Program-made: the position numbers and the translations under genes
Source of the DNA: Rickettsiaceae bacterium H1
Lineage (GTDB): Bacteria; Pseudomonadota; Alphaproteobacteria; Rickettsiales; Anaplasmataceae
NCBI GenBank assembly: GCA_018101195.1
Contig: JACDQH010000003.1
Span: 1 to 64,000, forward strand
Length of the DNA stretch: 64,000 bases
Direction of reading: 5' to 3'
Shown: positions 55,352 through 64,000 of the stretch, one piece after another
Position numbering within the stretch: the stretch's first letter is position 1
Layout: each line of letters begins with the position of its first letter
The notes under the pieces: model-generated
What the model saw: only the letters and a program-made list of their open reading frames with translations
Database searches by the model: none
Told to the model about the DNA's origin: nothing

Positions 55352-57153
55352 TTCACTTTTTTTGATCTTTTTCGTTCGTTCGAATCTAAAATTGCTTTAC
55401 GTAAACGCAATGAATCGGGCGTAACTTCAACCAATTCGTCGTCATTGATATACGATATCATCTCTTCCAAGGTCATAACTTGCGGTGGAGAAAGTTTAAC
55501 CGCTTCATCACTTCCAGCAGCACGCATATTCGTTAATTGTTTTCCTTTTAACAGATTAACTTCCAAATCATTTTCCCTATTGTGCTGACCTATAATCATA
55601 CCGGAATATACTTTATCTTGCGGTTTTACAAACATCACGCCTCGATCTTGCAAATTAAAGATAGCATAAGCAACAGCTTCTCCTGCATTCATCGAGATCA
55701 AAGCACCATTTCTCCTGTTATCGAAATTACCTCTGAATTTTCCATAGCTATGAAAAAGCCTGTTCATAATTCCCGTTCCGCGACTATCGGTTAAAAATTC
55801 TCCTTGATATCCGATGAGACCCCTAGAAGGTATTAAATAAATAAGTCTGGTTCTGCCGTTGACAGTATCCATACTTTGCATTTCCCCCTTACGAGAACTT
55901 AACTTTTCCATTACGACACCGCTAAATTCTTCATCTATATCGACAATTACTTCTTCTATCGGCTCTAATTTTTCTTTGTTTTCATGTCGCAGTAACACTT
56001 TAGGTCGAGAAACCGAAAGTTCGAAACCTTCACGCCTCATGGTTTCTATCAAAACCCCAAGCTGTAACTCGCCACGACCCGCAACTTCAAACGCATCGCT
56101 GCTTTCTATTTCTTTCACTCTCACGGCAACATTAGTTTCCGCCTCGTACATCAGTCTATCTCTAATCATTCGCGAAGTTAATTTTGTTCCTTCTTTTCCG
56201 GCTAAAGGCGAGGTATTAACCGAAACGGTAATCGCCATAGTCGAAGGATCGATCGGTGTCGAAGATATCGGCTTTTCCACAATAGGAGAGGCAATAGTAT
56301 CTGCAACGGAGCATTTTTTCATACCAGCAATAGCTATGATATCACCGGATTTAGCCTCATCTACCGATATTCTATTCAACCCAGAAAAAGATTGTAACTT
56401 GGTTAATTTTCCTTTTTCAACTACGTTACCGTTTAAATCGATAGCCTTAACTTCCATATTGGCGCAAGCTTTGCCTTTATATATCTTACCGGTTAATACC
56501 CTACCTAAAAACGGATCAGATTCCAATAACGTAACCAACATGGAAAAAGGAGCGTTATCATCGGATTCTGCCGGTTTTACATGTTTCATTATCGTTTCAA
56601 ACAAAGGAGTTAAATTTTTTCTTTTATTTTCAAGTTCATACATGCACCAACCGTTTCTTCCCGAAGCATATAAGGTAGGAAATTCCAATTGATCGTCATC
56701 TGCGTCTAAGTTAATAAACAACTCCATTATTTCATCCAAGACTTCTTCAACCCTAGCATCCGACCGATCGATTTTATTAATAATTACAATTGGTTTTAAC
56801 CCGGCTTTTAATGCTTTAGAAAGAACGAATTTAGTTTGAGGCATTGGGCCTTCGGCACTATCCACTAATAATAAAACGGAATCCGCCATGGAAAGCACGC
56901 GTTCCACTTCTCCGCCAAAATCTGCGTGACCAGGAGTATCAATAATATTAATTTTACTATTTTGCCACAAAATCGACGTACATTTTGCAAGAATAGTAAT
57001 ACCTCTTTCTTTTTCCAAGGTATTTTTATCCATTACTCTTTCACCTAAGTCTTGGTGATCTTGCAAAGTACCACTTTGCTTAAGCATGTTATCAAGTAAC
57101 GTAGTTTTACCATGATCGACATGAGCAATAATCGCGATGTTTCTTATTTCCAT
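55348..57153 (-). CDS. typA: Ribosome-associated GTPase TypA/BipA
   Basis: A translational GTPase related to EF-G and LepA that helps 50S assembly under stress. G1 is [11 protein letters not shown] (about 10-20), G2/G3 include EKERGITILAKCT and DTPGHADFGGEVER, G4 is INKIDRSDA; the C-terminal BipA-specific part has GELQLGVLIETMRREGFELSVSRP and SRGLIGYQGEFLTDSRGTGIMNR. At 601 residues it is full length and leads the typA-purE pair. Confidence 0.97.
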   Translation of the reverse strand: MEIRNIAIIAHVDHGKTTLLDNMLKQSGTLQDHQDLGERVMDKNTLEKERGITILAKCTSILWQNSKINIIDTPGHADFGGEVERVLSMADSVLLLVDSAEGPMPQTKFVLSKALKAGLKPIVIINKIDRSDARVEEVLDEIMELFINLDADDDQLEFPTLYASGRNGWCMYELENKRKNLTPLFETIMKHVKPAESDDNAPFSMLVTLLESDPFLGRVLTGKIYKGKACANMEVKAIDLNGNVVEKGKLTKLQSFSGLNRISVDEAKSGDIIAIAGMKKCSVADTIASPIVEKPISSTPIDPSTMAITVSVNTSPLAGKEGTKLTSRMIRDRLMYEAETNVAVRVKEIESSDAFEVAGRGELQLGVLIETMRREGFELSVSRPKVLLRHENKEKLEPIEEVIVDIDEEFSGVVMEKLSSRKGEMQSMDTVNGRTRLIYLIPSRGLIGYQGEFLTDSRGTGIMNRLFHSYGKFRGNFDNRRNGALISMNAGEAVAYAIFNLQDRGVMFVKPQDKVYSGMIIGQHNRENDLEVNLLKGKQLTNMRAAGSDEAVKLSPPQVMTLEEMISYINDDELVEVTPDSLRLRKAILDSNERKRSKKVK

Positions 57154-57274
57154 TACTTGTCAGCTTTTTTATAAGAGGTTAATTTTATATTACATTAAAT
57201 TTATTACAACACCTAAGTTTCACCCAAGTTTATAACAAGATAATTTCCTTAAAAATTTATATATTCAAATCAAT

Positions 57275-57925
57275 TTAAACAGATTTACCATGACCAAATT
57301 TTTCCTCTACATTACTGCAATCTAAGTTAGATTTAGGCATATTCTTTACCAGAAGTAAAATCGTACTTACTTACGAAGAGTTTAATAGCAGAAATAATAA
57401 AAAAAGACAAAGTAGAAACAAAAACATGATATCCGACTTCTTTTTTTTTAATTGCAGTAATAACACTATTGCCAATTATACAACCGGTGCCAAGAACCAA
57501 ATGATCTATTATCTATTTTACTATTCAACAGCCTATTGTTTCTGGTTGAACTCTCTAAATTATAATTTGCTTTCACGTATTCTGCCAATTTAAAAATCTT
57601 GTCAGCCTCGTAGGGAGTCACTTTTTAACTTATTACCCTTCATGCTTCTTCCAATTTTTTATGTATTAAAATTCTCTAAAAAAATAATGAGCCTTTTCTT
57701 ACTATCACAATGAAATGGTTGGGTCCTTTAAGTCACATCCTGTTTTATTTTCACACAATAAAACTTCTAAATAAGCAATTTTCCTATCCTTACCGTTGAT
57801 CATATTATCAAAATAAATTTTGTTTCCACTGCCAAGAAAAATCATGCCACCTTTTCCAAAGGAGTAAAACTACCGTTAACAAAAAACTAAATGTTGTTAC
57901 TTTCAACAGCATAAATACTTAACAT
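57275..57925 (-). pseudogene. Dead copy of the 58115-58795 membrane gene
   Basis: In the 961-base gap upstream of typA the minus strand is recognisably a decayed duplicate of the next gene. The start region reads MLSIYAVESNN then a stop, against MLSVYVIAKNG in the intact copy; towards the 3' end, stretches such as TTTAGGC and the C-terminal lysine/serine codons line up, and similarity continues past the stop into the flank (57230-57275 against 58070-58115). Many stops and frame changes occur in between. The remaining gap sequence holds nothing recognisable. Confidence 0.75.
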
Positions 57926-58114
57926 ATCTTATAACGAAAATTGTACTACTAATAGTAGTAACAATTGATTATTATAAAACGAGCATTTATGAAATATTTC
58001 AAGTAAAAACACTTTTTATAAGGCGCTAAATCCGCAAATCTACACACAAAACCCAAATTTTACCAGAATTTTTCACAAAATAATTTCCCACAGAATTTAT
58101 AACATTGAATCAAA

Positions 58115-58795
58115 TTAAATAGATTTGTCGTTGTTAAGTTCTCGCTCTACACTCGAAGAGTTCAAATTAAATTTAGGCCTCTGCTCACTAGGAGTAAAAT
58201 TATGTTGTTCATAGAAAAACGTTATGGCAAAAATAACAGCAAACAAACCGGCAATAGAACCTAATACGGCAATCGGAATAACAACAGCAGGATCATTTGG
58301 ATTGTATTTTTCTCTCATTCCAATCATAGCACCAACGATACAGGCAACAAAAAAACCGGACACAACAGCAAAGTAACCTGCTTTACTATTCAACGGTTTA
58401 CTATCTCTAATCGAATTTTCCAAGTTATAATTTACTTTTACGAAATTTGCCAACTCGGCAGCATCTTCATTTTTATCTTCGCCTTTTAGTTGATTTTTAT
58501 ATGCCGTTTTCAATTCTTTCTTATATTTAAATTCATGAAAGCATCTGCAAAATTTTCCATCCGGTACATAAAGAGTCTCTCTACCTGTTACTTCTACTAA
58601 TCCTTTTTCATTTTTGTGCAAAACAATTGCATTCTGAATCAATGAATAAGAATTTCTTGTTTTTTCATCATTAAAAAAATTAGTTTTTTCTTGTTTATCA
58701 AGAAATACCATACTACCTTTTGCCAAAATAGGCTTATTATTACTACCTTGTATTAATTCAACACCATTTTTTGCAATAACATAAACGCTTAACAT
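58115..58795 (-). CDS. Hypothetical membrane protein, paralogous family member 1
   Basis: A 226-residue protein: soluble N-terminal part of about 140 residues beginning MLSVYVIAKNGVELI, probably beta-rich (VVLHKN, ETLYVPDGKFCRC), then a short motif AAELANFVKVNYNLENSI followed by two membrane helices (about 145-166 and 178-200) and a polar tail. It is clearly related to the next upstream gene: the same opening, the same VNYNL/NNYDI...DS motif before the helices, and a similar NFT tail. No known family is recognised. Confidence 0.65.
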   Translation of the reverse strand: MLSVYVIAKNGVELIQGSNNKPILAKGSMVFLDKQEKTNFFNDEKTRNSYSLIQNAIVLHKNEKGLVEVTGRETLYVPDGKFCRCFHEFKYKKELKTAYKNQLKGEDKNEDAAELANFVKVNYNLENSIRDSKPLNSKAGYFAVVSGFFVACIVGAMIGMREKYNPNDPAVVIPIAVLGSIAGLFAVIFAITFFYEQHNFTPSEQRPKFNLNSSSVERELNNDKSI

Positions 58796-58958
58796 CTCTT
58801 ACAATAAAAAATCATATACTATTATAATAATATAATTAATGTTAAAAGTAAAGTTTTTTACTATTATTTATCATTTGGTACACTAAGACAATTTTATAAA
58901 TTACCACTATAACTACCGGAAGATATCGATTAATTTAGGTTGTAACGAAAAAGTAAAC

Positions 58959-59603
58959 TTAATTACGCCTTGACAAAATTTCACTTGTTTTTAATTGTTC
59001 AGCCTTAGACAAGGTTGTGAAGTTATCAACACTTTTCTCAAAACAAGCAGCCAAACCTACGACAAGGCCTATTAATAAAGTTCCCAAACCAATAATTAAA
59101 CCAGCTTTTTCCGATTCTATCCAGCCATAAATAGATAAACCGATACCAACGGCACAAAAAGTGTAAGCTATCGACACAAGCACTTTTACTTTATATGTCG
59201 TAGTCGCAGTATTGTTATCAATCGGTAAGCTATCTGTTACTGCATTGCTAATGTCATAATTATTTTTAATATATTGGGCAACTTCCTTAGAGTTTTTATC
59301 TTTACATTTCTCATTTATTTCTTCTTCATGTTTATATCGCCCGATATTTTTAATAGGTATAGGAATCTCACTAGAAGAGCCGTTTAATTCACATTCACAC
59401 TCTTTTATCTCCCCACTAAAACTTAATTTAGTAATGCTAATTCCTTGTTTGATATAAAGAACATTATTTTTTTGATTTATATTAACATCTTGTGATTTTA
59501 ATAAAAAAATATCCCCAATAGTCAAGGTAATGATACCATTAAGATTCGTGTTATTAAGTGCTTCAAGCCCACTTTCCTTAGTATAAACAAAGATTTGCCA
59601 CAT
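58959..59603 (-). CDS. Hypothetical membrane protein, paralogous family member 2
   Basis: A 214-residue relative of the 58115 gene: MWQIFVYTKESGLEAL opposite MLSVYVIAKNGVELI, KEVAQYIKNNYDISNAV opposite AELANFVKVNYNLENSI, two hydrophobic helices (about 138-160 and 168-188), then DNFTTLSKAEQLK opposite HNFTPSEQRPKF. It is diverged well below the level of the 57.3-kb dead copy, so it is the older duplicate. Function unknown. About 160 AT-rich bases separate the two genes. Confidence 0.65.
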   Translation of the reverse strand: MWQIFVYTKESGLEALNNTNLNGIITLTIGDIFLLKSQDVNINQKNNVLYIKQGISITKLSFSGEIKECECELNGSSSEIPIPIKNIGRYKHEEEINEKCKDKNSKEVAQYIKNNYDISNAVTDSLPIDNNTATTTYKVKVLVSIAYTFCAVGIGLSIYGWIESEKAGLIIGLGTLLIGLVVGLAACFEKSVDNFTTLSKAEQLKTSEILSRRN

Positions 59604-59670
59604 ATTTTTTTATTATAATCAATTTTAAATATAATATAAGTTTATTAATAAAGTGGAACTATGATTGCCA

Positions 59671-60984
59671 TTATAACCACTTTTCAAATTTCAGACTGGA
59701 TTTAAAAACAACAGGCAAAAAATAACCTATTGCCGAAAAAGGTATAGATAGATAAGTAAAACCACTTTTCACAAATGATAATACGATTAAGCTAACAATA
59801 CCGAAAAATGAAGAAAATACCACCGAAGATTTTTTTAGCTTTGCTTCCGGTAATAATAAACCAAATATTAAAGGCACAAATAAAGCAGATACGCAAAAAG
59901 AATAGGAAAACATCAGAATGCTGATGATACTTTCGCAATAAAACACTGCTATCAGTGAAACAATACCAATAATAGACGTCAATAATCGCAAATACTTCCC
60001 ATTCAGTTTAGAAATGGAAAAATCATAAGCTATGTTACTACTAATAGCACATAACAATGAATCTATTGTCGAAGTAATTGCCAGAATTATCGCAACTAAA
60101 GTCACTGCATAAATACTGCCGCTTAAATAATTTTTAGCAAAAAATAATAATACTCCTTTATTACTAAGCAAAACATGATTGCTAGCAAGAATTCCAATAA
60201 AAGTAGGAATAGCTGCAAGTATCAAAATTCCAACAGATGCAATTATTGCAGCCCTTTTTACCGTCTCTTTTGATTTTGCAGAAAAAAATAATTGTGCCAT
60301 GTCTTGCTCGATCAACATATAACAACACGGCCAAATAAACCATTCTATCGCCGAATAATAATTAATTTTAGAAGAAAAATTTATCGAATTCAAGTTAGAA
60401 TGATTTAATGCAAAAAACAATAGTGTAAACAAAGCAATAGATATTAAAGTAATCTGTAGAACATTTGTTGCAACTACAGCTTTTATTCCGCCAAGAGACG
60501 TATATAAAATTACACCGCACCAAATAATTATAAACACCAATCCGCTATCGAAGCCAATTCCAGTTAATAAATGCTTTATTGCTACACCTTGAGCAACCAT
60601 GATCACAAAAAGAGAAACACTGGAAATTATAGAAGAAAATTTTCTTGCCAAAGGAAACCGATACTTTTTTTCAAAGATACCGGAAACCGTCGATAACCCA
60701 ACATTTTTTAAAAGATCACCGAAGATAAAAGCTATAATTAGCAAACCAAACAAAGTACCGAGCGGATAAAATAAACCGGCAAACCCCGCTTTGTAAGATT
60801 CGTCTGCAATACCGACGACCATTCCTCCTCCCACCTGAGTTGCAATTATCGTCAACGTTAATAAAACTGTTCCTAACCGGTTGTCGTAAAGATAATAACT
60901 TTCCGAATCGGAAGTGGACTTAGTGCTTATCATAGCAACATAAAACACTAATAATGAAATTACCGCTATTAAAACTATTATCAT
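59671..60984 (-). CDS. Sodium:solute symporter family protein
   Basis: A 437-residue polytopic protein of the SSS family (PutP/PanF-like). About 12-13 hydrophobic segments are present, with IIATQVGGGMVVGIADESYKAG (about 40-61, the sodium- and substrate-site helix) and LAITSTIDSLLCAISSNIAYD (about 303-323), which carries the serine/threonine pair that binds sodium in the family. It lacks the C-terminal helix of longer members. The substrate (proline, pantothenate or another) cannot be told. Divergent from the ccmD-like gene. Confidence 0.88.
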   Translation of the reverse strand: MIIVLIAVISLLVFYVAMISTKSTSDSESYYLYDNRLGTVLLTLTIIATQVGGGMVVGIADESYKAGFAGLFYPLGTLFGLLIIAFIFGDLLKNVGLSTVSGIFEKKYRFPLARKFSSIISSVSLFVIMVAQGVAIKHLLTGIGFDSGLVFIIIWCGVILYTSLGGIKAVVATNVLQITLISIALFTLLFFALNHSNLNSINFSSKINYYSAIEWFIWPCCYMLIEQDMAQLFFSAKSKETVKRAAIIASVGILILAAIPTFIGILASNHVLLSNKGVLLFFAKNYLSGSIYAVTLVAIILAITSTIDSLLCAISSNIAYDFSISKLNGKYLRLLTSIIGIVSLIAVFYCESIISILMFSYSFCVSALFVPLIFGLLLPEAKLKKSSVVFSSFFGIVSLIVLSFVKSGFTYLSIPFSAIGYFLPVVFKSSLKFEKWL

Positions 60985-61043
60985 GCGTTATAAATTCATG
61001 TGTTATAAATAAGCTATTACTTAATCGAATACAAATAAATCTT

Positions 61044-61175
61044 ATGTATACATGGTATATAATTGTCGCTTATTCTATAAATTTTCTTACACTGTCAATC
61101 TTATTAATCGTATCGATCAGTAAATACAATAAAATAAAAAAACTTCTACACCAAGTATTAAACAATGAAAAATAA
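61044..61175 (+). CDS. ccmD: CcmD-like haem exporter small subunit
   Basis: A 43-residue protein too short for ordinary gene calls: MYTWYIIVAYSINFLTLSILL then SISKYNKIKKLLHQVLNNEK. One helix preceded by a tyrosine/tryptophan motif with AYS and followed by a basic amphipathic tail is exactly the CcmD layout (WAYGVT, helix, RRR...LE). CcmD holds the haem-loaded CcmE near the CcmABC complex. An upstream in-frame start at 60954 would run into the divergent symporter and is not preferred. ccmF at 28.8 kb shows the pathway is present. Confidence 0.6.
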   Translation: MYTWYIIVAYSINFLTLSILLIVSISKYNKIKKLLHQVLNNEK

Positions 61176-61244
61176 CAACCACGTGTTGATTGTTAATATC
61201 ACCTATGATATACTTATCATGATGTTATCTTATTAGGAGGGATA

Positions 61245-62246
61245 ATGATAGATGCAATGCAAGAGACATCACAAAAGTTAAAACGCTTTAATAATTATGT
61301 GATAATCCTATCTCTGGTTAACACCTTCATAAGCCTTAACTTATGGATAACTTTTTCTTTTCTCATCAGCGGTTACTTAAGTTTTGGCGCAAGAGGAAAT
61401 TATAGACTTGGTGCAACTTTAGAAACGATCGCCGCTGTTGCTTCGTTATCATCTTTCATATTAACGATTCAAATTTTTCAATTACAAAGAAGCAATAGAA
61501 AGTTAAAAACAAAAGAAAGTATACAAAGTGAACAAAATATACTAGAAAAAGTACAGACAGAACTTAACAACACAGACAATAAGACAACAATTGAGAAAAA
61601 TAATGTGTTAAGAAATCTTCAACAAAATAATCTTCAATTGATTCAGCAATCAATTAAGAAAAATAAAAAAGATTTGGATCGCATTCAAGACGAAGAAAAA
61701 AATCCATATAAAAAATATCTCAGAAAATCTACTTATTACCTGGATATTATCGGAGCAACAATCTTAACAACCATGCAAGTTACAATTTCAATCGATCTTT
61801 TGTCAGGTGCCGCTCAAATTAATAAACTACATAAAAGCCTAGGCCTTGCTTTTAATATGCAAACCATAATAGATACCCTCGGATTAAGTATAATCTTTCT
61901 CTCTTTATCTATCAAAATGTTTCATAAAGTGAAAGAAAAACATGAAACAAGTGTAAAAGATAAAATAATGTATATAATACCAACCGTTATCTTACCTACT
62001 TCAGGTTTATTCTTCATTTTGTTAGGAAAAATATTTCTAGGTTTTGAGAGTAATAATACGGTTAAATTTCCTATAAATAATGGTAAAGGTTACTTTCCGC
62101 TTGCATTAACACTCCGTATGGTCGGTGCATGTATAACGATCATTTCTTTAATTAGTTTCGACTTACTACACGGCCTCAACAAGACATCTTTAGAAGATAC
62201 TTCGATTGCAATAACCGAAGGAATGGCAACAAGTGCGGCAAATTAA
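61245..62246 (+). CDS. Hypothetical polytopic membrane protein with a coiled-coil loop
   Basis: A 333-residue protein starting at an ATG with a strong AGGAGG. Hydrophobic segments at about 17-45 and 58-80, then a charged coiled-coil loop of about 75 residues (KTKESIQSEQNILEKVQTEL), then four more helices (about 165-187, 200-222, 240-262, 283-306). No family recognised. The O-methyltransferase gene overlaps its end by 14 bases, so the two are likely co-expressed. Confidence 0.65.
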   Translation: MIDAMQETSQKLKRFNNYVIILSLVNTFISLNLWITFSFLISGYLSFGARGNYRLGATLETIAAVASLSSFILTIQIFQLQRSNRKLKTKESIQSEQNILEKVQTELNNTDNKTTIEKNNVLRNLQQNNLQLIQQSIKKNKKDLDRIQDEEKNPYKKYLRKSTYYLDIIGATILTTMQVTISIDLLSGAAQINKLHKSLGLAFNMQTIIDTLGLSIIFLSLSIKMFHKVKEKHETSVKDKIMYIIPTVILPTSGLFFILLGKIFLGFESNNTVKFPINNGKGYFPLALTLRMVGACITIISLISFDLLHGLNKTSLEDTSIAITEGMATSAAN

Positions 62247-62892
62247 TCAGTGTGACTCGTTAACATATATAGAAAATTTATTTACTACCGAAGAAGACTT
62301 AACGCTAAAAGAAATACACGCACAATTTTCTGATAAAAAGAAATTTATTCAAATAAGCTCCCTAGAAGGAAAAATTCTTTACATGTTGATAAAAATGAAT
62401 TCGATAAAAAATATTGTCGAAATAGGAACCTTGGCAGGATATTCAACATTATGGATGGCAAAAGCAATACCGAAAACAGGCAAAATATATACGATAGAAA
62501 AAAATACAGAACATGCACAAATTGCCAAAAGAAACTTTGCTAAACATGAGGAAGGTAGTAAAATCACTTTGCTTGAAGGCGAAGGATTAATTCAATTAAA
62601 TCAACTGATAAAATTAGCACCTTTCGATATGATTTTCATTGATGCAAACAAAGACGGATATTGTAATTACCTGAATTGGGCAGAACAAAACATCAAAACA
62701 AAAGGTTTGGTTGTTGCCGATAACACCTTGTTGTTCAATACGGTTTTTTTAGAAAAACCAACAAATAATATTTCACTAAAATCATGGGCGATAATGAAAA
62801 AATTTAATAAGCGTATTTCTGATAAAACAAAATATGACTCTATAATGTTACCTACAACAGAAGGGTTAACCGTTACTATCAAGAAATCTTAA
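62233..62892 (+). CDS. SAM-dependent O-methyltransferase (class I, Methyltransf_3)
   Basis: A 219-residue protein with the catechol/caffeoyl-CoA-type fold: EIGTLAGYSTLWMAKAI (about 59-75) binds the cofactor, IYTIEKNTEHAQIAKRNFA follows, and FDMIFIDANKDGYCNYLNWAEQ contains the metal-binding aspartates, then GLVVADNTLL. GTG start inside the upstream gene. The substrate is unknown; related bacterial enzymes methylate small catechols or tRNA precursors (TrmR). Confidence 0.88.
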   Translation: MRQINQCDSLTYIENLFTTEEDLTLKEIHAQFSDKKKFIQISSLEGKILYMLIKMNSIKNIVEIGTLAGYSTLWMAKAIPKTGKIYTIEKNTEHAQIAKRNFAKHEEGSKITLLEGEGLIQLNQLIKLAPFDMIFIDANKDGYCNYLNWAEQNIKTKGLVVADNTLLFNTVFLEKPTNNISLKSWAIMKKFNKRISDKTKYDSIMLPTTEGLTVTIKKS

Positions 62893-63030
62893 AAAGTGCT
62901 TTTACCTAAAATTAGGAAAAATTTTAAATAATAACAACCATTAAAATGTAAAAAACGATAAAACAAATTGTCAAATAATAGGCAATTATGTTTTAATAAC
63001 CCAAAGAATTAAAAAAGAATAAAATTACTA

Positions 63031-63357
63031 ATGCATTTACCATATTTGCACAACACACAACCCAACCATCTTGCCAACTATAAAAACTGGTTTGGCATAT
63101 ATAAGAATAAACAATATCAATTTTTTTGGCTAGAGTTTTACGGTCTTTCAAGCAAATTACGTTCTACTCAAAGCTTTAAATAAGTACCGGGACATATTTT
63201 TAGCAAAAATTTATTAGATCAGAAAGAATTAAGCTGCTTGCATTAGATGTAGAAATTTCCATACCTGCAGCATCGTTTACCTTGCTTTATTCCGGTATCT
63301 ATTACTTCTAGTTTACGCAAAAGAAGAATACCAAAAAAAGACGATGGCACAGAATAA
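63031..63357 (+). pseudogene. Gene remnant with in-frame stops
   Basis: Within the 562 bases between the methyltransferase and coaE, one frame reads MHLPYLHNTQPNHLANYKNW for 50 codons to a TAA at 63181, then continues VPGHIFSKNLLDQKEL in the same frame through two or three more stops to KKDDGTE and a final TAA at 63355. It looks like an inactivated short gene of unknown family. The flanks (62893-63030 and 63358-63454) show nothing. Confidence 0.35.
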
Positions 63358-63454
63358 TCAGACTATGTAAGCCATTTTAAAGACATGATTTTATAAGTAA
63401 TCCCCTATAACTAGTTCCAGTTACCTTAGTATACACTTGATAAAGGAGTTAATT

Positions 63455-64000
63455 TTATTGGAAATCATTGTAAATAAAGCCACTAGTTGTTACTTGAAGC
63501 TTAGTCATTAATGCAAGCAACTGTTGTAGTACATAACATTTCTCTAATCCGGTTTTTATCACGCAAGTCGTCTTGTTACACTTATGTTGTTGAAAAATAA
63601 TGTCTTTTGCTATTTCATCGTTATAACTCGTTCGTTTAATCAAGCGTTGATTCTGAATTCCAGGGTTAGTTTTTACCACAATAACGATATCACATAATTT
63701 ATTTGCCTTTACCTTAAACAAAAGCGGCATGTTTATTACTACACCATTAAAACGCAATCTTCGATAAAAGAAAATAAACCGATGCAATTTCTTCATTACT
63801 ATGGGATGAACGATATTTTCTAACAGCACCAAATTATTTAAATCCTTAATCAAATATTTAATTAATTTTTTCCTATTTATTACGCTTTTTTCTATTGCAT
63901 CGGGAAAAAACTTTCCTATTTGCAATATTAATTCCCGATTATACCTATATAAATCATGAACCACTGCATCAGCATCGAACACAGGAAATTTGAATTTTTC
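63455..64000 (-). CDS. coaE: Dephospho-CoA kinase, 3' part
   Basis: The last step of coenzyme A synthesis. The window holds residues from about 30 on: FPVFDADAVVHDLY is the conserved 'DAD' segment that binds substrate, followed by the helical lid and LLENIVHPIVMKKL, and CDIVIVVKTNPGIQNQRLIKR with DIIFQQH. The frame is open to the right edge (EKFKFP before it), so the GTG at 63982 is internal and the true N-terminus with the P-loop lies outside. The C-terminal end is ordinary. Confidence 0.85.
   Translation of the reverse strand, partial: EKFKFPVFDADAVVHDLYRYNRELILQIGKFFPDAIEKSVINRKKLIKYLIKDLNNLVLLENIVHPIVMKKLHRFIFFYRRLRFNGVVINMPLLFKVKANKLCDIVIVVKTNPGIQNQRLIKRTSYNDEIAKDIIFQQHKCNKTTCVIKTGLEKCYVLQQLLALMTKLQVTTSGFIYNDFQ

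Noticed and set aside
60954-61043. Longer start for the ccmD-like gene
   Set aside because: It would overlap the divergent symporter start and add residues that CcmD proteins do not have.
1-64000. CRISPR arrays, IS elements, rRNA genes
   Set aside because: Only two-copy repeats inside genes and decayed duplicates were seen; no regularly spaced repeats, transposase motifs or rRNA sequence was recognised by eye.

Overview
The window is AT-rich, densely coding DNA from an alphaproteobacterium of the order Rickettsiales. This rests on the ribA-virB8-virB9-virB10-virB11-virD4 locus, tRNA-Tyr/tRNA-Gly directly ahead of tuf, scattered gene-transfer-agent (GTA)-type phage head genes, cytochrome c maturation system I, aerobic respiration genes, an ankyrin protein and many decaying lineage-specific genes. 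A fliK-flgD pair and murA point away from the classical flagellum-less Anaplasmataceae and towards a Rickettsiales lineage that keeps flagellar genes (for example Midichloriaceae-like). The lineage is an inference; no species is claimed.

Layout. 0-3 kb: start of tuf, tRNA-Gly and tRNA-Tyr, rlmB, and a membrane-anchored AAA+ ATPase of unknown role. 3-16 kb: dnaE, two phage/GTA head-tail genes, tRNA-Met, a GTA-type major capsid gene ending exactly at that tRNA, a coiled-coil protein, leuS, an ankyrin protein and mutL. 16-18.3 kb: a patch of lysine-rich, coiled-coil-like genes, two of them broken. 18.3-24.6 kb: acnA, two orphan proteins with a decayed relative, fliK and flgD. 24.6-30.7 kb: a metal ABC permease and an EamA exporter (znuB is tentative), a SURF1 protein, a decayed gene, a Bax-inhibitor-1 family protein and ccmF. 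30.7-41 kb: two minus-strand gene trains, nuoJ-nuoK-nuoL-secA and (dcd-murA)-rpsA-sppA-ihfB-like. 41-50.6 kb: tRNA-Leu, ribA, the type IV secretion locus and a shortened addA. 50.6-57.2 kb: clpB with a heat-shock-type promoter, two orphans, and typA-purE. 57.2-64 kb: a three-copy paralogous membrane family (one copy dead), a sodium:solute symporter, a ccmD-like gene, an orphan membrane protein, an O-methyltransferase, a gene remnant and the 3' part of coaE.

How the genes fit together. The housekeeping set covers translation (tuf, leuS, rpsA, typA, four tRNAs), replication and repair (dnaE, mutL, addA), TCA/respiration (acnA, nuoJKL, SURF1, ccmF, ccmD), envelope (murA, secA, sppA) and cofactors/nucleotides (ribA, dcd, purE, coaE). 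The host-interaction side is the VirB8-VirD4 half of a type IV secretion system, an ankyrin candidate effector, and several short orphan proteins with two hydrophobic C-terminal helices.

Most notable items: ccmF appears to have no ATG/GTG/TTG start and to sit behind a hairpin that covers its ribosome-binding site; the duplicating and decaying membrane family at 57.3-59.6 kb; an IHF/HU-like protein without its DNA-bending arm; a VirD4 with a long acidic tail containing a tandem repeat; and a capsid gene abutting tRNA-Met with no spacer. No CRISPR array, rRNA, IS element or complete prophage was seen.
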